Shown here: positions 1 through 6,638 of the stretch, piece by piece
How the letters are laid out: each line of letters opens with the position of its first letter
Numbering within the stretch: the first letter of the stretch is position 1
Assembly (NCBI GenBank): GCA_030446745.1
Contig: JAUJMS010000022.1
Location: forward strand, 1 to 38,368
DNA length: 38,368 bases
Direction of reading: 5' to 3'
DNA from: Egibacteraceae bacterium
GTDB lineage: Bacteria; Actinomycetota; Nitriliruptoria; Euzebyales; Egibacteraceae
Position numbers and translations under genes: made by a program
Notes under the pieces: model-generated
What the model was told of the DNA's origin: nothing
The model's input: only the letters and a program-made list of their open reading frames with translations
Database searches by the model: none

Positions 1-144
1 CCCGTGTTGTGGGGGCTCGCGACCGGCGGTGCGGACGGCGTCGCCGCGGTCCTCACCGAGCTGACCGAGGAGGTCGTGCGCGCGCTGATGCTGTGCGGGG
101 CCGCCACCCTCGCCGACGTCGACGCCGACCTGCTCGCCCGCTGA
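1..144 (+). CDS. FMN-dependent alpha-hydroxy-acid oxidase/dehydrogenase, C-terminal end (partial)
   Basis: Only the last 47 codons are in the window; the gene enters from the left and stops at TGA 142-144. The visible residues PVLWGLATGGADGV followed by a helix ending near MLCGAATLADVD match the C-terminus of the FMN_dh (TIM-barrel) family, which includes L-lactate dehydrogenase and glycolate or mandelate oxidases. These enzymes oxidise 2-hydroxyacids to 2-oxoacids with FMN. The FMN-binding and catalytic His/Arg residues lie outside the window, so the substrate cannot be inferred. Family assignment rests on this short tail only. Confidence 0.7.
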   Translation, partial: PVLWGLATGGADGVAAVLTELTEEVVRALMLCGAATLADVDADLLAR

Positions 145-206
145 TCTTCGTTTCCGGCCGCGCGGTGCAGGGCAGCACCGGGGCGACGCCAAGCGAAGGA
201 GACGCC

Positions 207-587
207 ATGCCGGCCGGGGACGAGATGCCGTCGACGCTGCAGCGCTCGGGCAAGAAGGCGCAGCGGACCTGGTCGAAGGCTCACGACTCGGCGGTGGAGA
301 CCTACGGCGAGGGCGAGCGGGCGCACCGCACCGCCTTCAGTGCGCTGAAGCACACCCACGAGAAGGTCGGCGACCACTGGGAGCCCAAGGACACCCCCGG
401 GCCGTCCGACGACCGGGCCGCGAACCCGAACGCGCGCAAGGGCAAGGGGGAGACCGCGGGCGGCGTCGACGTCAAGGGCCACAGTCGCGAGGAGCTGTAC
501 GAGCGGGCGAAGAAGCTCGGCGTCCGCGGCCGGTCGAAGATGACCAAGATGGAGCTCGGCCAGGCGATCGCGCGCAAGCAGGGATAG
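207..587 (+). CDS. ChaB-domain protein with C-terminal Rho-N/SAP-like domain
   Basis: A 126-residue soluble protein. ATG 207 is preceded by a good ribosome binding site (GAAGGAG, 195-201); longer upstream readings would overlap the preceding gene. Residues about 5-55 match the ChaB fold: an early helix, then GEGERAHRTAFSALKHTHEK, the usual ERAHRxAWxAVKxxYEK core. A charged low-complexity linker rich in Lys, Gly and Pro follows. The last 35 residues (HSREELYERAKKLGVRGRS, then MTKMELGQAIA) look like a Rho N-terminal or SAP-like helical motif, which often binds nucleic acid. ChaB was named as a cation-transport regulator in E. coli, but actinobacterial members are of unknown role. It ends directly against the convergent acyl carrier protein gene with no spacer. 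Confidence 0.8.
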   Translation: MPAGDEMPSTLQRSGKKAQRTWSKAHDSAVETYGEGERAHRTAFSALKHTHEKVGDHWEPKDTPGPSDDRAANPNARKGKGETAGGVDVKGHSREELYERAKKLGVRGRSKMTKMELGQAIARKQG

Positions 588-830
588 CTACGGGGCGGCG
601 CGATCGCCGACCCGGGAGGTCACCGCGGCGCACAGGTCGCCGAAGGTGCGGACCTCGCTGAGCGCCGCGTCGCCCAGCCCGATCGACAGCTCGTCCTCGA
701 CGACCATCGCGAGCTCGACCTTGGCGAGCGAGTCGATGAGCAGCTCGTCGGCGAGGTCGGTCGCGTCGGTGATCGCCACGTCGGCCAGCGAGAACTCGGC
801 GCGCAGCAGCGCCTCGATGCGGGTGCGCAC
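588..830 (-). CDS. stand-alone acyl carrier protein
   Basis: An 80-residue protein if it begins at GTG 830, the only usual start codon that gives a normal acyl-carrier length. The fold is typical: helix 1 (MRTRIEALLRAEF), the phosphopantetheine site LLIDSLAKVEL with Ser34, then an acidic helix 2-3 region (VVEDEL, and RTFGDLCAAV near the end). The Ser would carry 4'-phosphopantetheine, to which acyl or amino-acyl groups are loaded. No synthase, ligase or ketosynthase is nearby, so the partner enzyme is unknown. It lies 26 nt behind the ArsR-type regulator on the same strand and is probably co-transcribed with it. The ribosome binding site is weak, which fits translational coupling. Confidence 0.75.
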   Translation of the reverse strand: MRTRIEALLRAEFSLADVAITDATDLADELLIDSLAKVELAMVVEDELSIGLGDAALSEVRTFGDLCAAVTSRVGDRAAP

Positions 831-856
831 GTCCGTGGCGGCGGGGCGCCGGCGGC

Positions 857-1195
857 TCAGCGCTCGCACTGCTCGGCGGCGGCGACCGCTTCGCGGGGGA
901 CGACGGCGCCCATGAGACGCCCCAGCTCGGTGTGCAGTTCCCGAAGGGCGGCGCGGTTGGCCGAGAAGCACGCGAACGGGCCTCGCTGGCGCCGCGTGAC
1001 CAGTCCCGACTCGACGAGCGCGGCGAGGTGGTGCGACGCGAGCGAGGCCGAGATGTCCAGCGCCTTCGCCAGGCGTCCGGCGTACTGGTCGCCGCGGCGC
1101 AGGTGGCGCAGGATCAACAGCCGGTGCGGCTCGGCGAGCACGGCGAGCTGCTCGGACACGGTGACCGCGCGACGGCGGGTGAGCGTCGGCTGCAT
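857..1195 (-). CDS. ArsR-family winged-helix transcriptional regulator
   Basis: A 112-residue protein from ATG 1195. It has the ArsR/SmtB winged helix-turn-helix core: AVLAEPHRLLILRHLRRGD (helix 2-3), LAKALDISASLASHHLAAL (recognition helix), then LVTRRQRGPFACFSAN (wing). The Cys pair typical of ArsR metal sensing (CxC) is absent from the recognition region. The only visible Cys residues are in the wing (FACF) and near the C-terminus (EQCER), so a metal ligand is not evident; the inducer could be organic or redox-based. It is the first gene of a short minus-strand unit with the acyl carrier protein, which it may autoregulate. A -10-like TACACT lies 9 nt upstream of the start codon. Confidence 0.85.
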   Translation of the reverse strand: MQPTLTRRRAVTVSEQLAVLAEPHRLLILRHLRRGDQYAGRLAKALDISASLASHHLAALVESGLVTRRQRGPFACFSANRAALRELHTELGRLMGAVVPREAVAAAEQCER

Positions 1196-1204
1196 GCGCC
1201 GGTC

Positions 1205-1210
1205 AGTGTA
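1205..1210 (-). promoter_or_regulatory. -10 box of near-leaderless promoter for the ArsR-family gene
   Basis: TACACT on the minus strand, 9 nt before ATG 1195. With the usual 6-7 nt from -10 box to start site, the transcript would begin 2-3 nt before the start codon. No convincing ribosome binding site or -35 box is visible. Confidence 0.4.
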
Positions 1211-1246
1211 GGCAGTGGCCTGCCGGCGCCGCCCCGCCGCGGCCGC

Positions 1247-2785
1247 TCAGTCGCTGCGCGACACCGCGACGATCGTCGTGTCGTCGTTCGGCTCGCCTGG
1301 CGCGAACGCGCGGACCGCCGCCAGGGATGCCTCGACGACGGCCTTGGGTCCAAGCGCCGCCGTCGCGACGACGACCTCGACGAGGCGGTCCTCTCCGAAC
1401 TCCTCGCCGTCGGCGTCGCGCGCTTCCGTCAGCCCGTCGGTGTAGAGCACGAGGACGTCGCCGGGTTCCAGCGTCACCTGCGCCGTGTCCCACGCTCCCG
1501 ACATGGGGCCGAGCAGCGGTCCGGTCGGGGCGAGGCGGCGGACGCCGTCGGCGGCGGCCAGCAGCGGCGGCAGGTGGCCGGCGCTGGCGTACCGGCAGCG
1601 ACCGGTCGTGGTGGACAGGTGCACGAGCACCGTCGTCAAGAACAGGTCACCGGTGTCGCCGAGGGCGTCGGCGAGCCACGCGAGCGCCGTGCCCGGGTCG
1701 AGCCGCTGGCGCATCGTCGTGAGCATGAGGTTCTTGGCCTGCAGCGCGAACAGGCCGGTGCCCTGCCCGTGGCCGGACACGTCGATGAGGCTGAGCGCCA
1801 CGGTGTCGGCGCTGAGCGGCACGACGTCGTACCAGTCGCCGGCGAGCACGCCGCTGACCGGCTCCAGCGCCGCGGCCACGGCCAGACCCGCCGGCAGCGC
1901 CACGTTCGACGGCGCGAGCTCGTCGCGCAGCGCGGCGACGACCGGGCCCTGCGAGCGCAGCGCCTGCTCCGCGCGCCGCGCGCTGTCGAGCTCGTCGACG
2001 ATGCGCCGGCGCATCTGCTCGGCGTCGACGCCGAGCGCCGCGACGTCGGGAGGGCCGGGCGCGGGGATCACGCGGTCGAGGTCGCCGTAGGACACCGCGC
2101 GCACAGCTGCGCTGATGCGGCTCAGCGGCATCGTGATCCAGCGGCGCGTCAGCGCCGCGGTGAGGACCAGCAGCACCAGGCCCGCGAAGAACGTCGCGTA
2201 CAGCACGACGTCAAGGCGCCGGCGCGCCCGTTGCAGCGTCGCGTCGGTCGCCGCCTCCCGGCGCTGGAGCGCGTCACGCAGCGCCTGGGCCTCCTCGCGG
2301 ATGCGGTTGAAGCGGACCCGCCCCTCGCCGCTTGCGACGATCGCCTCGGCCTCACGCGTGCGGCCCTGCGCGGCGGCGCGACGTTCCGGCTCCGCGGCCG
2401 CCCTGCGCCATGCCTCCGTCGCCGCCTCGATCCGTTCGAGCTGGGCCAGCAGGGCCGGCTCGTCGGCGAGCATCTCGCGCAGCACCGCCTCCCGCCGCCG
2501 CGCGTTGGCCTGCCCGTCGGCGTAGGGCTCGAGGAAGGCCTCGTCGCCGGTGATGACGTAACCGCGCAGGCCGGTCTCCTGATCGACGAGGTCGGCAACG
2601 AGCTGCGTGGTCTGGTCGCGCGCCTGCTCGAAGCGGCGGGCCTCCCGCACGAGCCGGTCGCGCTGCACGACGTTGAACAGGCCGAGCCCCGCGTTGATCG
2701 CGAGCAGGACGAAAAAGGCGCCGAGCAGCAGCTGGATGCGGCGGCGCAGCGTGAGCGACGGCCCCTGCGGGCGCGCCGCGTTCAG
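1247..2785 (-). CDS. CHASE3-HAMP-SpoIIE (PP2C-type) serine phosphatase
   Basis: A membrane-anchored signalling phosphatase of about 512 residues. The reading frame is open from 2875 and holds no ATG, GTG or TTG before GTG 2668. Starting at 2668 would cut off a perfect N-terminal membrane helix (IQLLLGAFFVLLAINAGLGL), so I propose the CTG at 2785 (another CTG lies at 2749). Order: one membrane segment, a CHASE3 extracytoplasmic sensor (DQETGLRGYVITGDEAFLEP), a second membrane helix (FFAGLVLLVLTAAL), HAMP (RRWITMPLSRISAAVR), then the SpoIIE phosphatase with metal-site motifs GDWYDVVPL, LIDVSGHGQGTG, LVLYTDGLTEARD and NDDTTIVAV. Such enzymes dephosphorylate anti-sigma-factor antagonists in partner-switching pathways. 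It is divergent from the histidine kinase at 2938. The domains are certain; the start is not. Confidence 0.85.
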   Translation of the reverse strand: MNAARPQGPSLTLRRRIQLLLGAFFVLLAINAGLGLFNVVQRDRLVREARRFEQARDQTTQLVADLVDQETGLRGYVITGDEAFLEPYADGQANARRREAVLREMLADEPALLAQLERIEAATEAWRRAAAEPERRAAAQGRTREAEAIVASGEGRVRFNRIREEAQALRDALQRREAATDATLQRARRRLDVVLYATFFAGLVLLVLTAALTRRWITMPLSRISAAVRAVSYGDLDRVIPAPGPPDVAALGVDAEQMRRRIVDELDSARRAEQALRSQGPVVAALRDELAPSNVALPAGLAVAAALEPVSGVLAGDWYDVVPLSADTVALSLIDVSGHGQGTGLFALQAKNLMLTTMRQRLDPGTALAWLADALGDTGDLFLTTVLVHLSTTTGRCRYASAGHLPPLLAAADGVRRLAPTGPLLGPMSGAWDTAQVTLEPGDVLVLYTDGLTEARDADGEEFGEDRLVEVVVATAALGPKAVVEASLAAVRAFAPGEPNDDTTIVAVSRSD

Positions 2786-2925
2786 CCGGCCACCGAAGCG
2801 TGCTCGGCGCCGGCGATCGGTTCGGCCTCCTCCACGTTGCCTCCGACCGGTGCGGGCGGCATTGAACCATCCGCGTCATTCGCGTCACCCGGATTCACGC
2901 ACGGCGCCCCACGGTCAGGCGCCCT

Positions 2926-2931
2926 TACCCT
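2926..2931 (+). promoter_or_regulatory. -10 box of leaderless promoter for the histidine kinase
   Basis: TACCCT followed by exactly 6 nt (GGCGTC) and the GTG start at 2938. No ribosome binding site is present, so the mRNA probably begins at the start codon. No clear -35 element is visible 16-18 nt upstream. Confidence 0.5.
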
Positions 2932-2937
2932 GGCGTC

Positions 2938-4641
2938 GTGGACACCGTTGCCTCGCTGCTGCGGCGGGAGCGCATGATCGCGACCGTTCGGTGGGTCGCG
3001 ATTCTGTTCGCGTTGCTGCAGGTGCGCCTGTACGAGGCCCCGATCCCGGCGGTGGTGGACAGCGCCGCGCGGGTCCGCCCCTACGGGTACGCCCTCGTCG
3101 GCCTGCTGCTGGCGATCGCCGTCGCGGTCGAGGTCGTGCTGCGCACCGTCGTCGACGTCCGCCGGCTGCGCATCATCGGGACGGGCGTCCTGATCGCCGA
3201 CGTCGCCGCCGCGGTCGGCTTCGTGTACCTGTACACCTTCGATCAGGTGTCCTCGCAGTGGGCGCTGCTCGTCGTGCTGCCGCTGGAGGGCGCGCTGCGC
3301 TACCAGCTGATCGGCTCTATGGCCGTGTGGGGGTCGCTCGTCCCGCTGTACGTCGCCCGCGAGCTGATCGCCGGGCGGCTGTTCGGCGCCGGGCTGCCGG
3401 CGGGCGCGATCTTCTACCGGCTGGGTCTGCTGCTCGTCGTGGCGCTGTTCGCGGGGTTCATCGCGCGCGACCTCGACACCCAGCGCCGGCTGCTCCAGCA
3501 GCTCAACGGCGCTTCGCACCAGGTCGCGTCGCGGCTCGAGCCCGCCGAGATCCTCCAGACGCTGTGCCGTGAGGCGGTGCGCTGCCTGCGGGCGTGTTCG
3601 GCGGTGGTCTATGTCTACGACGGCTCGTGGTTCCACCCTGTCGCGAGCCATCCGCCCGACGAGCTGGTCACGGTTTTCGCCGAGGACGAGCATGAGCGCG
3701 AGGACGCGTCGCTCGTGCCGCTGCTGCTGTCGGAGCCGGCGTGGCTCGACGCCGACGAGCGCCGCCCGGGACGCCTCGCGGTGCCGCTGCGCTGGCAGGC
3801 CGACAGCACGACGAACCTGCTCGTCGTCCGTCCGTCGAAGGGGCGCCCGACGCCGTTCGAGACCGACGTCGTCGCGTCGCTCGCCGAGTCTGCCGCCCTC
3901 GCACTGGCGACCACGCGGGTCATCGCCGCCGAGCAGCGCAACGTGCGGCGCCTGCGCTACCTGGAGGCGCTGCGCACCCGGTTCCTGGCGACCATCGCGC
4001 ACGACCTGCGGCTGCCGTTGACGGTGTTCACGGGTGTGTCGCGGCTGCTGCGCAACCGGCGCGACGCCATCGCCCCGGAGCAGATCGACACCATGCTCGT
4101 CAGCGTCGAGCGCCAGGCCAACCGGCTGTCGCGCCTTGCCGACGACCTGCTCGACGCGGCGCGGCTCGACGCCGAGCGGTTCCTGCTGCACCCGGCGGCG
4201 TGCGACCTCGGCGAGGTCCTGACCGCCACCGTCGCCGACGTCGAAGAGGACGTCGACCTCGCACTCGACGGCGACCTGAAGCTCGTCGGCGACGCTCCGC
4301 GCCTGGAACGCGTCTTCTGGAACCTGCTGTCCAACGCCGAGAAGTACGGCAAGCCGCCGTTCGAGGTCCGCGGCTGGCGCGAGAACGGCTGCGTGAAGAT
4401 CGCGGTCCGCGACCACGGCACCGGCCTTGACCCCTCGCAGCTGGACCGGCTGTTCACCGACTTCGCCGGGTCCGACGACGCCGCGAGCGTCGGGCTCGGT
4501 CTCGCCATCGTCTGGCAGCTGGTGCAGGCGCACGGCGGCGACGTCGCCTACTGCGACGCCGACCCAGGTGCGCGCTTCGTCGTTTCCTTGCCGGTGGCCG
4601 GCCCGCCTGAAGAGACCGCCGCGACGGCGCCGGCGCGGTGA
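2938..4641 (+). CDS. membrane sensor histidine kinase with GAF-like domain
   Basis: A 567-residue kinase from GTG 2938. Residues 1-180 hold about five or six hydrophobic helices (RWVAILFALL, YALVGLLLAIAVAVEVVL, GLLLVVALFAGFIARDL), a MASE-like membrane sensor. A GAF-like cytosolic domain follows at about 195-320 (SRLEPAEILQTLCREAVR). HisKA carries the phospho-acceptor His355 in IAHDLRLPLT. The HATPase has the N box NLLSNAEKYG, G1 box DHGTGLD and G2 box VGLGLAIVWQL. It would autophosphorylate and pass the phosphate to a response regulator, but none is encoded nearby, so it is an orphan in this window. It is divergent from the SpoIIE phosphatase and shares the overlap GTGA with the amidohydrolase behind it. 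Confidence 0.9.
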   Translation: MDTVASLLRRERMIATVRWVAILFALLQVRLYEAPIPAVVDSAARVRPYGYALVGLLLAIAVAVEVVLRTVVDVRRLRIIGTGVLIADVAAAVGFVYLYTFDQVSSQWALLVVLPLEGALRYQLIGSMAVWGSLVPLYVARELIAGRLFGAGLPAGAIFYRLGLLLVVALFAGFIARDLDTQRRLLQQLNGASHQVASRLEPAEILQTLCREAVRCLRACSAVVYVYDGSWFHPVASHPPDELVTVFAEDEHEREDASLVPLLLSEPAWLDADERRPGRLAVPLRWQADSTTNLLVVRPSKGRPTPFETDVVASLAESAALALATTRVIAAEQRNVRRLRYLEALRTRFLATIAHDLRLPLTVFTGVSRLLRNRRDAIAPEQIDTMLVSVERQANRLSRLADDLLDAARLDAERFLLHPAACDLGEVLTATVADVEEDVDLALDGDLKLVGDAPRLERVFWNLLSNAEKYGKPPFEVRGWRENGCVKIAVRDHGTGLDPSQLDRLFTDFAGSDDAASVGLGLAIVWQLVQAHGGDVAYCDADPGARFVVSLPVAGPPEETAATAPAR

Positions 4642-5534
4642 CGGTTGCCCCGCCCGACGGCGACGCCGACGTCCCCCGCTTCTGGCGTGACCTCGGCCTG
4701 CCAGGCCTGGTCGACTGCCACGTCCACTTCATGCCCGACGCCGTGTTGCGCAAGGTGTGGGCGTACTTCGACCGTTGGGCGACGGGCGACGGCGGCGGCT
4801 GGCCGATCGCCTACCGCGAGGACGAAGCGAGCCGGATCGCGCGGCTGCGTGCCATGGGCGTGCGCGCCTTCCCCGCGCTCAGCTACCCCCACAAGCCGGG
4901 GATGGCGGCGTGGCTCAACGACTGGGCCGCCGACTTCGCGGCACGGACGCCCGACTCCGTCGCCAGCGCCACCTTCTACCCCGAGCCGGAGGCCGACGCC
5001 TACGTCGCCGCGGCACTCGAGGCCGCCGTCGGCGTGTTCAAGGGCCACCTCCAAGTCGGCGCCTACGACCCGCGCGACCCACTGCTCGCCCCGGTGTGGA
5101 GGCGGCTGGCCGCCGCCGGCGTGCCGGTGATCACCCACGCCGGCTCGGGCCCCGAGCCGGGCCCGTACACCGGTCCGGAGCCCTTCGCCGCCGTCCTGGC
5201 CGCCAACCCCGAGCTGGCGGCGGTCATCGCGCACATGGGCGGCGGCGAGTACGAGGCGTTCCTCGAGCTTGCGCTGCGCTACCCCAACGTGCGCCTCGAC
5301 ACGACGATGGCGTTCACCGACTTCATGAACCGCATGCGCCGTTACCCGCCCGAACTGCTGCCGGTGCTCGCCGACCATCCGGAGCGCATCGTGTTCGGCA
5401 CCGACTTCCCGAACATCCCGTACCCGTACGCCCACCAGCTGGCGGCGCTGGTCGAGCTCGGGTTCGGCGACGATTGGCTGCGTGCAGTCTGCCACGACAA
5501 CGGGGCGCGCCTGTTCGGGCTTCCGCCGCGCTGA
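4638..5534 (+). CDS. amidohydrolase (Amidohydro_2, ACMSD-like)
   Basis: A 298-residue TIM-barrel metal-dependent hydrolase or decarboxylase. GTG 4638 overlaps the kinase stop codon by 4 nt, so translation is probably coupled. Metal-ligand motifs are in order: GLVDCHVHFMP (HxH, near residue 29), VITHAGSG, the second His in AVIAHMGGGEYEAF, and the final Asp in VFGTDFPNIPYPY. This arrangement is that of PF04909, whose members include aminocarboxymuconate-semialdehyde decarboxylase, resorcylate decarboxylases and lactonases. The substrate cannot be inferred. Coupling to a sensor kinase is unusual and may be fortuitous. A hairpin directly follows the stop codon. Confidence 0.85.
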   Translation: MTVAPPDGDADVPRFWRDLGLPGLVDCHVHFMPDAVLRKVWAYFDRWATGDGGGWPIAYREDEASRIARLRAMGVRAFPALSYPHKPGMAAWLNDWAADFAARTPDSVASATFYPEPEADAYVAAALEAAVGVFKGHLQVGAYDPRDPLLAPVWRRLAAAGVPVITHAGSGPEPGPYTGPEPFAAVLAANPELAAVIAHMGGGEYEAFLELALRYPNVRLDTTMAFTDFMNRMRRYPPELLPVLADHPERIVFGTDFPNIPYPYAHQLAALVELGFGDDWLRAVCHDNGARLFGLPPR

Positions 5535-5554
5535 GCGCGGTCCGATCCCGCGCT
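5534..5554. terminator. hairpin between convergent genes
   Basis: AGCGCGG-tccgatc-CCGCGCT: a perfect 7-bp stem with a 7-nt loop, beginning at the last base of the amidohydrolase stop and lying 12 nt beyond the stop of the convergent LLM oxidoreductase. No T tract follows on either strand, which is common in very G+C-rich actinobacteria. It could serve both genes. Confidence 0.45.
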
Positions 5555-5566
5555 ACGGCGGCTGCG

Positions 5567-6589
5567 TCACAGCGCCGCCTGCAGGCGTTCGAGCACCTCG
5601 GGCTGGGAGGTGCCGAGCACCATCGTGGCGACGCGCGAGGCTTTCCACGCCTCGAGCCGGTCGACGATGCGGTCGAGCGGGCCGACCAGCGCCATCTCGT
5701 CGATCAGCGCGTCGGGCACTGCGGCGGCGGCCTCGTCCTTGCGCCCCGCGAGGTAGGCGTCCTGGATCGTGACGGCGTCGCCCTCGAAGCCGTAGCGCGA
5801 CGCGAGGTCGAAGTAGAAGTTGCGCCCGCGCGCGCCCATCCCGCCGATGTACAGGGCGAAGAACGACCGCAGCCGGTCACGGCACGCGGCGACGTCGTCG
5901 CCGGCGGCGACCATGACCGTCGCCGCGATGTCGAGTTGCGACGGGTCACGCCCGGCGCTGCGCAGGCCGGCGTCGAGGTGCTCGGTGACGATCGCCTCGC
6001 GGTCGGGCGAGTAGAAGATCGGCAGCCAGCCGTCGGCGATCTCGCCGGTCAGCGCCACGTTGCGCGGCCCGATCGCGGCCAGGTAGATCGGGATGCTCGG
6101 GCGAACGGGATGCAGGATCGACTTCAGCGGCTTGCCGAGGCCGGTGGCATCGGGACCGGCGTAGGGGATGCGGTAGTGCTCGCCGGCGAACTCCAGCGGC
6201 GCCTCGCGCGCGATCACGCGGCGGATGATCTCGACGTACTCGCGGGTCCGCCCCAGCGGCTTGCCGTAGGCGACGCCGTGCCAGCCCTCGACGACCTGCG
6301 GGCCCGACAGGCCCAGACCGAGCAGCACCCGGCCACCCGACAGCACGTCGAGCGTCATCGCGGTCATCGCCGTGTTCGCCGGCGTGCGCGCCGGCATCTG
6401 CAGCACCGCGCTGCCCAGCTTGATCCGCTCGGTGCGCGCCGCGAGATAAGCGAGCACCGTCACGGCGTCCGAACCGTACGCCTCCGCCGCCCACAACGAG
6501 TCGACGCCGACCCGCTCGGCGTGCTGGACCAGCGGCAGCGCCTCGGCGATCGACGCGCCCGCGTAGCCGAGACTCAGGCCGAGCTTCAT
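5567..6589 (-). CDS. LLM-class, probably F420-dependent, oxidoreductase
   Basis: A 340-residue protein from ATG 6589, preceded by a strong ribosome binding site (GAGGAGGG). The N-terminus [20 protein letters not shown], then [33 protein letters not shown] and [17 protein letters not shown] are characteristic of luciferase-like monooxygenase family barrels of the actinobacterial F420-dependent subgroup. These transfer hydride from F420H2 to or from varied substrates. [20 protein letters not shown] is the family's cofactor-proximal stretch. The substrate is unknown. It is the last gene of a minus-strand run behind the RlpA-type protein. Its ribosome binding site falls in the arm of a 7-bp hairpin (6595-6626). 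Confidence 0.9.
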   Translation of the reverse strand: MKLGLSLGYAGASIAEALPLVQHAERVGVDSLWAAEAYGSDAVTVLAYLAARTERIKLGSAVLQMPARTPANTAMTAMTLDVLSGGRVLLGLGLSGPQVVEGWHGVAYGKPLGRTREYVEIIRRVIAREAPLEFAGEHYRIPYAGPDATGLGKPLKSILHPVRPSIPIYLAAIGPRNVALTGEIADGWLPIFYSPDREAIVTEHLDAGLRSAGRDPSQLDIAATVMVAAGDDVAACRDRLRSFFALYIGGMGARGRNFYFDLASRYGFEGDAVTIQDAYLAGRKDEAAAAVPDALIDEMALVGPLDRIVDRLEAWKASRVATMVLGTSQPEVLERLQAAL

Positions 6590-6594
6590 CGCGT

Positions 6595-6626
6595 GCCCTC
6601 CTCGAGGCGGTCTCGTGCCGGAGGGC
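6595..6626 (-). promoter_or_regulatory. hairpin covering the LLM gene's ribosome binding site
   Basis: On the minus strand GCCCTCC (6626-6620) can pair perfectly with GGAGGGC (6601-6595) across an 18-nt loop. The 3' arm is the Shine-Dalgarno sequence of the gene starting at 6589. It may either end transcription from the upstream RlpA-type gene (stop at 6639) or hide the ribosome binding site. This is inference from pairing only. Confidence 0.3.
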
Positions 6627-6638
6627 GACCGGCCGCGG

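Noticed and set aside
932..2977. Very long plus-strand open frame opposite the SpoIIE and ArsR genes
   Set aside because: Antisense shadow: Arg/His/Gln-rich composition, no domain, and it covers clear genes on the other strand. High G+C content lengthens such frames.
2782..4533. 583-codon minus-strand frame opposite the histidine kinase
   Set aside because: Antisense shadow of a certain kinase; composition is Arg/Gln/Asp repeats with no fold.
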